Origin: Polyangiaceae bacterium
GTDB lineage: Bacteria > Myxococcota_A > Polyangia > Polyangiales > Polyangiaceae
Direction of reading: 5' to 3'
NCBI GenBank assembly: GCA_020633205.1
Contig: JACKEB010000011.1
Location: 558,001-622,000 of the forward strand
DNA length: 64,000 nucleotides
Notes under the pieces: generated by a model
Databases searched by the model: none
Told to the model about the DNA's origin: nothing
The model's input: the letters and a program-made list of their open reading frames with translations, nothing else
Program-made: the position numbers and the translations under genes
Part shown: positions 25,410 to 34,779 of the stretch, one piece after another
How positions within the stretch are numbered: position 1 is the stretch's first letter
Layout: every line of letters begins with the position of its first letter

Positions 25410-28400
25410 TCAAGGGTCGCTGCGCAGATGAGGCGTGAGCTCCTCGAGCATGCGGTCGCACAGCTCCAGGCCGTTTTGCGCCACCTCACCAGACTTCAGA
25501 CGCCGAGTGAGGCGCATGTCCGGCGTGAGGCGATAGCCGCTGGCCTTGTCTCCGACGAGGCGCCCGACGGCGACTGGGTCAAGCGGGGTGTCTTGGGCCA
25601 AGTGTAAGGTCACTGACTTGGCGCTGGCTTCGCAGCCCAGCACTCGGAATGCACGGAGCTCGCTCTTGAGGCGCATCAGCTCGACCATCGAGATCGCCTC
25701 GCGCGGCGCCGGGCCAAAGCGGTCCTCCATTTCCGCGCCGATTTGCTGAACCTCGCCAGCGTCTTGGGCGCTTGCGAGGCGTTTGTACAGGGAGAGTCGC
25801 ACGCCGACTTCGGCCACGTAGTCTTCGGGGAGCAGCGCATCCACGTCGAAGCTGAGATCTGGGTCGATCTCGTGGCGTACCTCTTCGCCCCGCAGCTCTC
25901 GCGTGGCCTCCTCCAGCATCTGGCAGAACAAGTCGAAGCCCACACTGGCGACGAAGCCGCTCTGTTCGCCGCCCAAGAGGTCGCCGGCGCCCCGTTGCTC
26001 CATGTCGAGGCTTGCCACGTGGAAACCTGATCCGAGCTCGTGATAGCGCTCTAGCGCCTCGATGCGGTTGCGCGACTCCTCGGTCATTTGCGCGGCGGGT
26101 GGCACGAGCAAGTAGCAGTAGGCCCGCTCGCTCGAGCGCCCAACGCGACCTCGCAGCTGATACAGCTGCGAGAGCCCGAACAGATCCGCGCGATCGATGA
26201 TGATGGTGTTCGCGCGAGGGATATCCAGGCCGCTCTCCACGATAGCTGTCGCCACCAGGATGTCGTACTGCCCCTCGACGAAACCGAGCATCGTCTTCTC
26301 GAGCGCAGTCTCGCTGAGCTGCCCGTGGCCCACGGCGATGCGGGCCTCTGGCAAGAGCTCCGTCAGCTTGGCGGCCCGCTCGTAGATGCCTTCCACGCGA
26401 TTGTAGACGTAAAACACCTGGCCGCCGCGGGAGAGCTCGCTGGTGATCGCCTCGCGCACCAGCTTCTCGTCCCAGCGGGAGGTGATGGTACGCACCGCGC
26501 GGCGGTCCACCGGGGCCGTGGAGATGATGGACATGTCGCGCAAGCCGCCGATCGCGAGCTGCAACGTACGAGGGATGGGCGTTGCGCTCAGGGTGAGCAC
26601 GTCGACGCTCGCCTTCATCTGCTTGATGCGCTCTTTGTGAGTCACGCCGAAGCGCTGCTCTTCATCGACGATCAACAGGCCGAGGTTCTTGAAGTGGACG
26701 TCTTTGCTGAGCAGGCGGTGGGTGCCGACGACGATGTCGACCGCGCCTTCTTTCAGGCCCTTGAGCGTCTCCGTTTGTTGCTTCTTCGAGACGAAGCGCG
26801 AGAGCGACTTGACGCTCAACGCGTAGTCTTCGAGGCGAGCGCGGAAGGTGTTTGCGTGCTGCTGGGCGAGCACCGTGGTCGGGCAAAGTAGCGCGACCTG
26901 GCGTCCGTTCATTGCCGCGCGGAATGCGGCACGGATGGCGACCTCGGTCTTGCCGAAGCCCACGTCGCCGCAGACCAGACGGTCCATGACGCGCTCTGAT
27001 TCGAGGTCCTGGTTGACCTCCTGAATGGCGGCGGCTTGGTCGCGCGTTTCTTCGTAGGGGAACGTGGCCTCGAACGCGCGGTACTCGTCGTCCAAAGCGT
27101 CGATGGGCTGCTTCTGTGCGGCGTTGCGCTCGGCGTAGAGCTTGAGCAGCTCATCCGCCATCTGGCGCACCCGCTTTTGGACCTTGGCTTTGGTCTTGGC
27201 GAAGCTCGACCCGCCGAGGCGGTCCAAGCGCGGAGTGCCGTCGCCGCCGGAGTACTTCTGGATCTGGTTGAGGCGGTAGACCGGCAGGAAAAGCTTGTCC
27301 CCACCGAAGTACTCCACGGTCAGCAGATCGACGAGGGTGCTCCCAACCTGCTTGTGTTCGAGGCCGAGGTAGCGCCCGATGCCGTGCTCGACGTGCACGA
27401 CGAAGTCCCCCGGGTTCAGCGCTCGTAGATCCTCGAGGATACCTCGCGTGGTCTTCTTCTTGGCTTTTTGCCGGTGCGCGCGCTGCCCGAAGACTTCCTC
27501 TTCGGTGATGATTGCGAAGCCTTCGAGAGGAGCAACGGCGCCCCGCGCGAGGTCTCCGACCTCCACGTTGAGCTCCACGCCACGGTGCTTGAGCAGCTGC
27601 TCCAGGCGGTGTGCTTGGGTCGCCACGCGAGCTGCGATGCTCACGCTGAGACCGCTCTCTCGCCAGGTTTCGATGCGTTCTATGAGCGGGTCCAGTGCGT
27701 TCTGACCGCCGCCGCTGTGACGCGCTTGCTTGATGGCGTTGCTGAGCTCGCTCTGATCTTCGAACTCCAGGCTTGGCGCATCGATGGGCGCTGCCGCCAG
27801 GTGAGCCAGCGGTCGCTCTTCTTCTCCACTGATACCCGAGCTATGCAGCGCAACCAGGTGGCGAGCGCCGAGGGCTTCGCGAAGCTCCGTCCTGTCACTG
27901 AATAGGGAATCCACAGGGAAATGAGGCTTGGAACTCATCGCGAGCTCGCTGTCCAAGGCCCTCTCGAGCTCCCGGTCAATCGCGCTGAGCACGCGCTCGG
28001 GCTGTTCGAAGACAACCAGCGCGTCGGCCGGGAGATAGTCGATCAGCGGCACGAGGTTCGTGAACGCGGGAAGGTACGCCTCGGCGCCAAAGAACGTGGT
28101 GCCTGCCACGAGATCGTTGACCAGCACCCGCGCTTTGGTCGAGGGCAGGTTTACCGCGTCGCATAGATCTCGCAGCGCATCGCTGGCCTTCGCGCTGCGC
28201 TCAGGGCTCAGAACCGTCTCGCGCGCTGGGGGCAAGACGAGCCGCTCGTAGCTCCGTTCTCCCGTGCGCTGATCATCGGGATCGAAACCGCGCATGCGCT
28301 CGATGCGATCGAAATCCAGCTCGACGCGCACTGGCTCTGGGGTGCCTGCAGCCCAGACGTCGAGCAGGCCTCCCCGCAGCGCGAAGCTCCCAGGGTCCTC

Positions 28401-28922
28401 CACTACGGGCGCTCGGAGCCAACCTGCCGCGGTCAGGCGTTTGGCGAGGTCTTGGGTGTCGACAGCGGAGCCGAGCTCGAGGACCAACGTTGCCTCGCGG
28501 ATCAAGCTCGCGGGTACGGTCTTGCGCACCAAGGCGCTGGCCGGGACGCACAGAGTGGACCAGGTGTCGCCGCACAGGCGCGCAAGAGTCGCTGTGCGGC
28601 TCATCGCGGCGCGGCGGTCTTGGTGCACCTCCGCGTAGGCGTCGCCCTCGGGAGGTGCAAAGAGCAGCGCCTCCCCAACCTGACGAAGCGCTTCGGGGCC
28701 CAGGGTCGGACTGCGGCGCAAGAAGCGAAGATCCGCTTGGGCGCGCGTGGCCGATTCGAGGTCCGCCGTGACGTGGAGCACCTTGCGCCCATGTTCCGCG
28801 AGCCGGTGGCTTACGAGCGCTGGGGCCAAGCCCACGGCGCGCACCGCGTGAGAAACGTCGACCTCCAGGGCGCGATGGGCGAGCTGGCTGACGCTCGAGC
28901 AGGGACGGTCAGAGGCGATCAC
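25410..28922 (-). CDS. mfd: Transcription-repair coupling factor
   Basis: 1170 residues, full length for the family. It removes RNA polymerase stalled at DNA lesions and recruits UvrA. Parts in order: UvrB-like N-terminal region; the CarD-like RNA-polymerase-interacting domain (LNPGDFVVHVEHGIGRYLGL, ~500); the helicase core with Walker A GDVGFGKTE (~650), DEEQRFGV box (~760) and motif VI (QLRGRVGRSSERAYCYLL, ~920); and a C-terminal TRCF domain. It starts at a GTG. It lies 64 bp downstream of a membrane protein gene read in the same direction. Confidence 0.97.
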   Translation of the reverse strand: MIASDRPCSSVSQLAHRALEVDVSHAVRAVGLAPALVSHRLAEHGRKVLHVTADLESATRAQADLRFLRRSPTLGPEALRQVGEALLFAPPEGDAYAEVHQDRRAAMSRTATLARLCGDTWSTLCVPASALVRKTVPASLIREATLVLELGSAVDTQDLAKRLTAAGWLRAPVVEDPGSFALRGGLLDVWAAGTPEPVRVELDFDRIERMRGFDPDDQRTGERSYERLVLPPARETVLSPERSAKASDALRDLCDAVNLPSTKARVLVNDLVAGTTFFGAEAYLPAFTNLVPLIDYLPADALVVFEQPERVLSAIDRELERALDSELAMSSKPHFPVDSLFSDRTELREALGARHLVALHSSGISGEEERPLAHLAAAPIDAPSLEFEDQSELSNAIKQARHSGGGQNALDPLIERIETWRESGLSVSIAARVATQAHRLEQLLKHRGVELNVEVGDLARGAVAPLEGFAIITEEEVFGQRAHRQKAKKKTTRGILEDLRALNPGDFVVHVEHGIGRYLGLEHKQVGSTLVDLLTVEYFGGDKLFLPVYRLNQIQKYSGGDGTPRLDRLGGSSFAKTKAKVQKRVRQMADELLKLYAERNAAQKQPIDALDDEYRAFEATFPYEETRDQAAAIQEVNQDLESERVMDRLVCGDVGFGKTEVAIRAAFRAAMNGRQVALLCPTTVLAQQHANTFRARLEDYALSVKSLSRFVSKKQQTETLKGLKEGAVDIVVGTHRLLSKDVHFKNLGLLIVDEEQRFGVTHKERIKQMKASVDVLTLSATPIPRTLQLAIGGLRDMSIISTAPVDRRAVRTITSRWDEKLVREAITSELSRGGQVFYVYNRVEGIYERAAKLTELLPEARIAVGHGQLSETALEKTMLGFVEGQYDILVATAIVESGLDIPRANTIIIDRADLFGLSQLYQLRGRVGRSSERAYCYLLVPPAAQMTEESRNRIEALERYHELGSGFHVASLDMEQRGAGDLLGGEQSGFVASVGFDLFCQMLEEATRELRGEEVRHEIDPDLSFDVDALLPEDYVAEVGVRLSLYKRLASAQDAGEVQQIGAEMEDRFGPAPREAISMVELMRLKSELRAFRVLGCEASAKSVTLHLAQDTPLDPVAVGRLVGDKASGYRLTPDMRLTRRLKSGEVAQNGLELCDRMLEELTPHLRSDP

Positions 28923-28986
28923 TTGGGGAGTGTCCCCATAGCAGCTTGCGCTGACTTGTCGTCGACTAGGCGGCGACCTGGCTGAT

Positions 28987-29931
28987 TCAGCGCTGAGTCA
29001 AGGCGTCTGTCGCGAGCGCCGCTTGCCCGCTCGAACCGCGCTCCCGAGCCGCTAGCAGGTGGTTTCTCGCGCGGAGGCTCCAAGGCCCTGACGGATGCGC
29101 CTCCAGGTGTTGTTCGAAGGCCAAAGCCGCAACATCGTACGCCCCCTGGCGGTAGAACACGGTGCCCTGGGCGAAGGCGAGGGGGTACTCGGGCTGGCGC
29201 TTGCCGAGGGCATCCAGCGTTGCGAGTTGGCTGTGCGCCTGGGCACCCACGTCGTTGCCCTCGGGGTGCTGCAACAAGAAGCGCACGAGCGCGAGCCATT
29301 CATTGGGGCGCAGCGCGAAGTCCGGTGCGTCGTCGAGCTGGGTGACGTGGTTCCAACGCACCTTGAAGAGCAGCAATGCCTCCACGTCATCACCGACGAA
29401 GCGCTCAGCATCGAACCAGGAAGCGTGGCCTGGTGCGTTGTCGAACGCGCCCCCCAGCTCCGTCAGGTCCGGCGCGGGGCCTCGTCCGCGCAAGGCCAAT
29501 ACGAAGAGTTCGCCTTGAACCGCGCGCAGTCTCGATAACTCTCGGTCGGCAGTCTGACCGCGAGCGCGACGGAAGCCGGCGACGGAGCTGCGTAGGTCGT
29601 TGAGGCGATCGGCGAGGCCGGCGGCGGGTAGCCCACGGGACTTGTGTTCCGCGTTCCCAAGCTTTCGTAGGTACTCGCCCACCGTTCGGGCCTCGAAGCT
29701 CAGCCCTTGCTGTCTTGCCGCAGCGGCCAACGCGTGGTGTTCACGCAGATCGTCGCGCAGGTCGCTTTCGCTGATGTGGGGCAGGGGAAGCTGCTCTGGT
29801 GCGACTGCACGGGGGATTGCGAGTAGTCCTGAGAGCACTCCGATCCCAATCAGGATGGCGCCGATTTGCCAGCCTTCGAAGTGCCTCGAGAGGCCCTGCT
29901 TGGTCTTCGGCTTCGGACTCTCCACGCTCAC
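28987..29931 (-). CDS. Membrane-anchored helical-repeat protein
   Basis: 314 residues, not a family I can name. The cytoplasmic N-terminus is followed by one membrane helix (~22-42, IGAILIGIGVLSGLLAIP). A helical periplasmic part carries TPR-like pairs near the end (FAQGTVFYRQGAYDVAALAFEQHL). It lies upstream of mfd in the same direction and could share a transcript. It diverges from the PilZ gene across ~90 bp. Confidence 0.7.
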   Translation of the reverse strand: MSVESPKPKTKQGLSRHFEGWQIGAILIGIGVLSGLLAIPRAVAPEQLPLPHISESDLRDDLREHHALAAAARQQGLSFEARTVGEYLRKLGNAEHKSRGLPAAGLADRLNDLRSSVAGFRRARGQTADRELSRLRAVQGELFVLALRGRGPAPDLTELGGAFDNAPGHASWFDAERFVGDDVEALLLFKVRWNHVTQLDDAPDFALRPNEWLALVRFLLQHPEGNDVGAQAHSQLATLDALGKRQPEYPLAFAQGTVFYRQGAYDVAALAFEQHLEAHPSGPWSLRARNHLLAARERGSSGQAALATDALTQR

Positions 29932-30024
29932 GTTGAGTCAGCATCCGCGATCGCTGGAGCTCTGGCCAGCGCGCTCACCACGTTCTCCGTCTTTTGGGTT
30001 GCTAGCGGAGCCGAGGGGGCGACA

Positions 30025-30348
30025 ATGGAGAGAACCGTGGACGACAAGCGCAAGCACCCCCGATCTCCCTGCAACCTCTACGTCAGCTGCACTCTCGCAA
30101 GCAGTGACACTCCCGTGGAGGGAACCGCCAAAGACATTGGCCCTGGTGGCATGTTCATCGAATGCGCCGCCATGCCGAAGTTTGGCGAGGCCGTGGAAAT
30201 CAGCCTCACATTACCGGGGGTTGGAACCGAGAGTCGCCTCCCAGCCGTGGTGCGTTGGGCGACGGGCTCGGGGTTCGGCGTGCAATTCGGCTTCCTGGGC
30301 GCGAGAGACACGCACGCGATCACCGAACTGATGAAGCAGTCGCACTAG
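30025..30348 (+). CDS. Single-domain PilZ protein
   Basis: 107 residues, one PilZ domain, the usual cyclic-di-GMP receptor fold. The N-terminal arginine motif R9-K-H-P-R13 (RxxxR) is present. The second motif reads DIGPGG where [D/N]xSxxG is canonical, so the Ser is Gly, as often in the myxobacterial PilZ subgroup. Ligand binding is likely but could be weak. ATG 30025 is preferred because the domain begins there and GAGGGGG lies just upstream; an earlier in-frame start would overlap the divergent gene. Confidence 0.88.
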   Translation: MERTVDDKRKHPRSPCNLYVSCTLASSDTPVEGTAKDIGPGGMFIECAAMPKFGEAVEISLTLPGVGTESRLPAVVRWATGSGFGVQFGFLGARDTHAITELMKQSH

Positions 30349-30456
30349 CAGCCGTCAGCGCCGTTGCCGTGCAGCGAGCTGCCTGTGACTGGCGCTAGCT
30401 TGAGCGGCGCGCATCGCGTTGGTTCCGTGGGGAACCGACGTGGGCCCTTGGGGGGG

Positions 30457-31245
30457 TCAGTTGAGCAACGTGCACTCACCAACACCCGGAGGGTCGCGGT
30501 CGAAGTGTACGCAGGACTGCTCGGGGTCGGCGCAGGGCCGTGGGTCCGTCGGAGACTCCGGCTGCTTGGCCTCGCACAGCGGCGTGCAGCGGCCGCCAAC
30601 ACAAGCGTGCATGGCCACGCAGGGCTGTTGTTTGCTGCACTTGGCGCCGGTGGTCGCGGTACCGGCTGGGGCGCACGCTTGGGCGCCAGTTGGGTCGACC
30701 AACTGGCAGGTGCGGTTCTCTTCGCTGCTGCACCCACTGGGGTCGAGCACGCTGCAGGTTCCTACCGGGAAGCACAGATCAACGTCTGCCGCGACCGAGC
30801 CTCCCCCAGGCAGACCTAACTGATACTGTCGGATGCAGCTCTCGCCGCTTGGGCACGCGCTCCAATCGCCCCCGCAGCACTGCGTGCGACACTGCCCTGC
30901 GGCGCACAGCGTGCCTGACGCACATTCGCTCGAGTCGCTGCACGACCCGCCGGCGGCCCGCGTGCCAGCGGGCTGACAGCGCGCGATCGCTTGGTTGTTT
31001 TCCAGCGCGGGCCGGCAAGCCTCACCGGCGCTGCAGCCGCTGTTCGTCTGGTAGTTGCAGTCACCTTGACCGCACAGCGTTTCCCCGTCCGGCGGATCTT
31101 CGATTCCGCCACCGCCATCTTCGATGACCGCGGGCACTCCAGCGTCCGGGTCTTCTGACTTGGGGCTGGAACCTCCACCGCAAGCGCTCACAGCAAGCAG
31201 ACTGAGCGCGACGAATGGCAGCGGAAAGAAGCGCGAATCGATCAT
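30457..31245 (-). CDS. Cys-rich lipoprotein
   Basis: 262 residues with a signal peptide and lipobox VSAC (about residue 22). A short Gly/Ser/Asp linker leads into a region of some 26 Cys in irregular C-x(4-12)-C spacing, typical of extracellular disulfide-bonded modules in myxobacteria. No catalytic motif is visible. Its promoter region faces the neighbouring membrane protein gene's end. Confidence 0.78.
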   Translation of the reverse strand: MIDSRFFPLPFVALSLLAVSACGGGSSPKSEDPDAGVPAVIEDGGGGIEDPPDGETLCGQGDCNYQTNSGCSAGEACRPALENNQAIARCQPAGTRAAGGSCSDSSECASGTLCAAGQCRTQCCGGDWSACPSGESCIRQYQLGLPGGGSVAADVDLCFPVGTCSVLDPSGCSSEENRTCQLVDPTGAQACAPAGTATTGAKCSKQQPCVAMHACVGGRCTPLCEAKQPESPTDPRPCADPEQSCVHFDRDPPGVGECTLLN

Positions 31246-31281
31246 CGACTGGGCCTTGGGTGCGCTGAGCGCACCCCATGT

Positions 31282-31935
31282 TCATAGCGTCATCAGCCAG
31301 ATCCAGCCAATCGCACCGGCAACCAACCACAATGCAGCCAGTGAAACCATGCTGCCGATGAACCATTTGAGTCGCTGAGCGAGCTTGGGGTCCTTGGGAG
31401 CCGCACCTCTGCGCGTCGACGCCGCCCAGGCCCACGGTAGCGCTGTTAGGTGCGGGATGAGCAGCGTGATGAGAGCGCAAGCCATCACGAACTCCATCAC
31501 GATCTCGAGCTGAGCGGCAGCCAGGGCGTCCAGCTGTAGGTCGGCGGCCACCTGGCGCAGCAACTCCGAGTGGGCTCCAGTGGCCGTGGCGCGCCGCACT
31601 TGCTCGCCGCGAAACATCAGCGCCAGCGGAATCGCGGCCATCGCGCTGATGACACCTACGGGATACGCGCTCAGGTGCGCCAGCATGTAGCGCTCACCAA
31701 ACCAGCGCAGCCGCCGCCAGATCGAAGGGGGTGGTGGCACCACAGACGTCGGCGACGCAGTCTGGCCTCCGCTTTCGGAGCTCTCTTCTGTGGATTCCCC
31801 GATGGCTGACTCGGTGGGAGTTTCTGTATGGGTTTGCGAGGTCACAACTGGGCACGTCGGTTGGGCACGCGCTTCGAAACAAGGCTGCCGATCAGCACCT
31901 TGCTGGACCGCGAAGTGCAACGCCAATGCTACCAT
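31282..31935 (-). CDS. Small multi-pass membrane protein
   Basis: About 217 residues, unrecognised. After a Thr/Glu/Ser-rich soluble stretch with two Cys come three hydrophobic segments: YPVGVISAMAAIPLALMF, IVMEFVMACALITLLIPHL and a C-terminal MVSLAALWLVAGAIGWIW. The ATG at 31935 is chosen because a longer frame upstream would run into the divergent vWA gene and is Arg/His-rich nonsense. The intergenic gap to that gene is only ~41 bp. Confidence 0.65.
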   Translation of the reverse strand: MVALALHFAVQQGADRQPCFEARAQPTCPVVTSQTHTETPTESAIGESTEESSESGGQTASPTSVVPPPPSIWRRLRWFGERYMLAHLSAYPVGVISAMAAIPLALMFRGEQVRRATATGAHSELLRQVAADLQLDALAAAQLEIVMEFVMACALITLLIPHLTALPWAWAASTRRGAAPKDPKLAQRLKWFIGSMVSLAALWLVAGAIGWIWLMTL

Positions 31936-31976
31936 CAAGGCGTTGCTTGTTCGTGTGGGGAACGTGGAGGGCGAGG

Positions 31977-33350
31977 ATGAACCAAGGGCTTTACCGCAGG
32001 AATCATCAGTTGCGCTGGGCGCGTCGAGTCGTGCGCTCGGGCATGAGTGTGCTCGCGCTGGCGCTACTTGGCGCCGCAGCGTCTTGCTCTGCCAGTGACA
32101 CCAGCGGCGGGTCAGGCGGAGGCGCCGGAAGCGGTGGTGCCGGTAACGGCGGCAGCAGCGCGTTCGGAGGCAGCGGCGGAGACGGTGGCCTGGGCGCGAC
32201 CGACGCTGGCGGTGGCACTGGAGGGCTGGACCCTGATGCCTCATGTGGCCGCTTCACCGCCGCCGCAGAGCAAATCCCTGCGGCAATGTTGGTGGTGCTC
32301 GACCGCAGCCGTAGCATGACCACAAACAGCAAATGGCCAACGGCGCAGCAAGCCATCGTGCAAGCGATCGACAACGATGCCTTCGACGACCTATCGCTGG
32401 GGCTCTTGGCGTACCCCTCGAGCACCGTCGCGGGACCAGCTTGCCTCTTCAACCTACCAGTAGCCTGCGGCGTCAGCGCGCTGCCCCAGGTCCCGATCGG
32501 ACCCACTGCCAAGAACAAGTCGAACTCCGGTACGGGTTCCCGCGCGGCGATCTACCAGTGGTTGGTCAACAACAACCCGGACAATGGCGCGGCGGACGCG
32601 AGCCCTGGATACGAAGCGCTGCGCGTTGGCATCAACTCGCTCCGCCAGCTGGCGATCAATGGCAAACGTATCTTGATCTACATCACCGATGGCGGCTTTG
32701 GATGTGCGTCGGTGAGCGCTCGAGGTGGGTACACCGACGCGAATGGTTGCCTCGACTGGGAGTATCCAGATTCGGTGAACACGTTGATCACCGCCGGCCG
32801 TACTGACGCGACCGCACCGGTCGACACGTTCATTGTTGGGGTTCCCGGTTCCAACACCAACGGCGGCTCCTCTGGGGGAATCGACGCGGCGCCGTACTCG
32901 ATGCGCCTCGCGCTCAGCTCCTACGCGTACTCGGGCGCTCCCGATTACGTGCCCAGTGACTGCGACGGGCGCACCTTTACGCAGGGCGGAGCAGACCCGA
33001 CGGTGCCTTGTCACTTCGACATGACCCAAGGCAATTTCTCGATCAACGAGCTGGCCAAGGCGATCTCGGACATTCGCGGCCGCGCTCTCGGTTGCACCTT
33101 CTCCCTGCCGGAGCCACCGGCGGGCGAGACGATCGACCCAGGCGAAGTGAACGTGAACGTCACGGTGAACGGGAACGCAGCTTCGGTCCCTCGCCGCGCG
33201 GACAGCAGTGACACCTGCGAAACCGACGGCTGTTGGGACTACAACGCCGAAGGGGACGTAGAGCTCTTGGGGAAGGCTTGCAGTGATCTAGAAGGGTCGA
33301 CCAGTAGTCAGGTCGACATCCTCGTGGGCTGCAAGACCGTGATCAAATAG
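31977..33350 (+). CDS. von Willebrand factor A domain lipoprotein
   Basis: 457 residues. A signal peptide ends near Cys37 (AAASC, a weak lipobox), then a Gly/Ser-rich linker. A vWA domain from ~100 to 390 opens MLVVLDRSRSM, which supplies the DxSxS MIDAS motif for metal-dependent ligand binding. ILIYITDGGFG is the central strand and metal-site region. Cys pairs occur near the end. The ATG at 31977 has GGAGGGCGAGG just upstream. Extracellular adhesion or complex assembly is the likely role. Confidence 0.88.
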   Translation: MNQGLYRRNHQLRWARRVVRSGMSVLALALLGAAASCSASDTSGGSGGGAGSGGAGNGGSSAFGGSGGDGGLGATDAGGGTGGLDPDASCGRFTAAAEQIPAAMLVVLDRSRSMTTNSKWPTAQQAIVQAIDNDAFDDLSLGLLAYPSSTVAGPACLFNLPVACGVSALPQVPIGPTAKNKSNSGTGSRAAIYQWLVNNNPDNGAADASPGYEALRVGINSLRQLAINGKRILIYITDGGFGCASVSARGGYTDANGCLDWEYPDSVNTLITAGRTDATAPVDTFIVGVPGSNTNGGSSGGIDAAPYSMRLALSSYAYSGAPDYVPSDCDGRTFTQGGADPTVPCHFDMTQGNFSINELAKAISDIRGRALGCTFSLPEPPAGETIDPGEVNVNVTVNGNAASVPRRADSSDTCETDGCWDYNAEGDVELLGKACSDLEGSTSSQVDILVGCKTVIK

Positions 33351-33513
33351 CCGCGTGGCACGGCGCCCCCCGGCCGGTTCAATAGCGCCTGCTCTCAATC
33401 AAGGCGGCTTGGTCCTGCCGTCGGGGTGATCCGCTTGACCTCTCGGCAGCAATCGGAAAAAAGCGCTGACTGATCATTCGCCGCACACGACGCGAAACTG
33501 ACGAGGAGTACCC

Positions 33514-34101
33514 ATGGCCGACGTTCCCGAGACCCCCGCCGAATTCTTCAACCAGTATGTCCCCGCACGCTTCTCGGCGATCCAGGATGCGCTCGCTGAC
33601 AAGAGCTCATCCGGTTGCATCACGTTTCGCGTGACTGACTCCGGCGAGTGGAGCTTGCGCCTGAAAGACGGCGCCTTGGTCATCGAAGACGGAATGGGCG
33701 ATGACGTGATCGTTCAAGTCACGCTCAACACCGATGACTTCGCCGCGATCTTGGTCGAGGGCGCGCGTCAGCAGGAAGCGAAGGATCAGAAGCCGGAGAA
33801 CCAGGTCGTGGCGCTCAAGGCGATCACCATCGATGAGACCCGCGCCAATCAGGTGCGTGGCGTTCAGGGCAGCGTGAGCCTGGTGATCACCGACGGAGAC
33901 ACCACGCGGCGCCTCACCCTCACGCCTGGCAGCCAAGCGGCCAAGGTCGATAACCCCGACTGCAAGCTCAGCTGCCAAATGAGCGACTTCATCGAGTGGC
34001 AAGAGGGCAAGCTCCAGCCGATGCAGCTCGTGATGACGGGCAAGATGCGCATCGAAGGCAACGCGCAGATCCCCATGGCACTGACCGCAGTCCTCGCCTG
34101 A
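33514..34101 (+). CDS. SCP2 sterol-binding domain protein
   Basis: 195 residues, cytoplasmic. The pattern GCITFRVTDSGEWSLRLKDG followed by VQVTLNTDDFAAIL and the C-terminal KLQPMQLVMTGKMRIEGN is that of the SCP2 lipid-binding fold, in which a hydrophobic pocket holds lipid or acyl groups. GAGGAG lies seven bases before the ATG. It stands alone and its lipid partner is unknown. Confidence 0.88.
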   Translation: MADVPETPAEFFNQYVPARFSAIQDALADKSSSGCITFRVTDSGEWSLRLKDGALVIEDGMGDDVIVQVTLNTDDFAAILVEGARQQEAKDQKPENQVVALKAITIDETRANQVRGVQGSVSLVITDGDTTRRLTLTPGSQAAKVDNPDCKLSCQMSDFIEWQEGKLQPMQLVMTGKMRIEGNAQIPMALTAVLA

Positions 34102-34130
34102 TCCCGCGAGGTTTCTTGGTCGAGCCCAAA

Positions 34131-34160
34131 TCCTTGGCGCTCTTGGCGTCCTTGGCGGTC
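34131..34160. repeat. Period-9 tandem repeat (TTGGCG x3)
   Basis: Three units of CTTGGCGnn at exact 9-bp spacing (TTGGCG at 34134, 34143 and 34152), 30 bp after the SCP2 gene's stop. From memory, similar CTTTGCGTCTTTGCGGT-like period-9 strings are scattered in many environmental bacterial genomes. No function is known to me. Confidence 0.6.
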
Positions 34161-34231
34161 AATCCCACCGCTGAGCTGGGGCGGTGGGGACCACGAGAGC
34201 AGCCACGCGGTTCTGGGAAGCACTGGGCGGT

Positions 34232-34558
34232 TCAGTCTTCTGGAGGCGGTGGCGGCGCGTCGCCGGGGACGCAGGCGAAGTAGTCGTCTTTTACCGTGCG
34301 GCAAACTCCTTCGAGGGTACCGTGGGGTGACTTGAAGCTACAGTCTGCGCCCTCCTGCTTACCGCTGCAGGCGTCTTGGGCTTCCTTCGGTGGCGGGTGC
34401 GGCGGGCGCTGCGGACGCTTCTCGGCGTTGGTGCTGGCGCGTGGGTTGGCTGGTTGTGCGCTGTCCGGCTGTGAGTTGGCTGGTGCGGCGTTGGCGGCGG
34501 CGCTCAGGGCGACCAGGCTGACGGCGAGCAGGCCCAGCTTGATGAATGGCTTGTGCAA
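34232..34558 (-). CDS. Small secreted protein with Pro-rich linker
   Basis: 108 residues. A signal peptide (~1-25) ends in an A-x-A site (ANAA-P). A Pro/Gln/Ala/Asn-rich linker is followed by a ~45-residue module with three Cys (ACSGKQEGADC, GVCRTVKDDYFAC), probably disulfide-linked, and a PPPPPED tail. Function is unknown. Confidence 0.7.
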   Translation of the reverse strand: MHKPFIKLGLLAVSLVALSAAANAAPANSQPDSAQPANPRASTNAEKRPQRPPHPPPKEAQDACSGKQEGADCSFKSPHGTLEGVCRTVKDDYFACVPGDAPPPPPED

Positions 34559-34756
34559 TGGTTCCTTTCCGCGGGGCGATGGTGCCCACGCGGAGAGGCT
34601 TTGAGCAAGCCACGTGCCAGCACCCGCGGCGCAGACGCCGTGCGCGGATCCCCCTGTTTTTGGCTGCTGGCGACTTCCGGGCTACGCCTGCGATCGACAT
34701 ACAGGCGAGATCTGCAGCGGCGACTGCCAGCTGTGCTCGGTTGGAGGTGAGCGGTC

Positions 34757-34778
34757 CTCACCCCCAAACACGCTTTGG
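34757..34778. repeat. Near copy of dispersed motif with small hairpin
   Basis: CTCACCCCCAAA (one change from CTCACCCCCGAA) overlaps a CCAAA/TTTGG hairpin just after the tolB stop (minus strand). It could aid termination, but there is no U-run. Confidence 0.35.
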
Positions 34779-34779
34779 C

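Noticed and set aside
34566..34600. GGGCGATGGTGCCC as a fluoride riboswitch start
   Set aside because: The downstream pseudoknot strings are missing and no gene follows on that strand.
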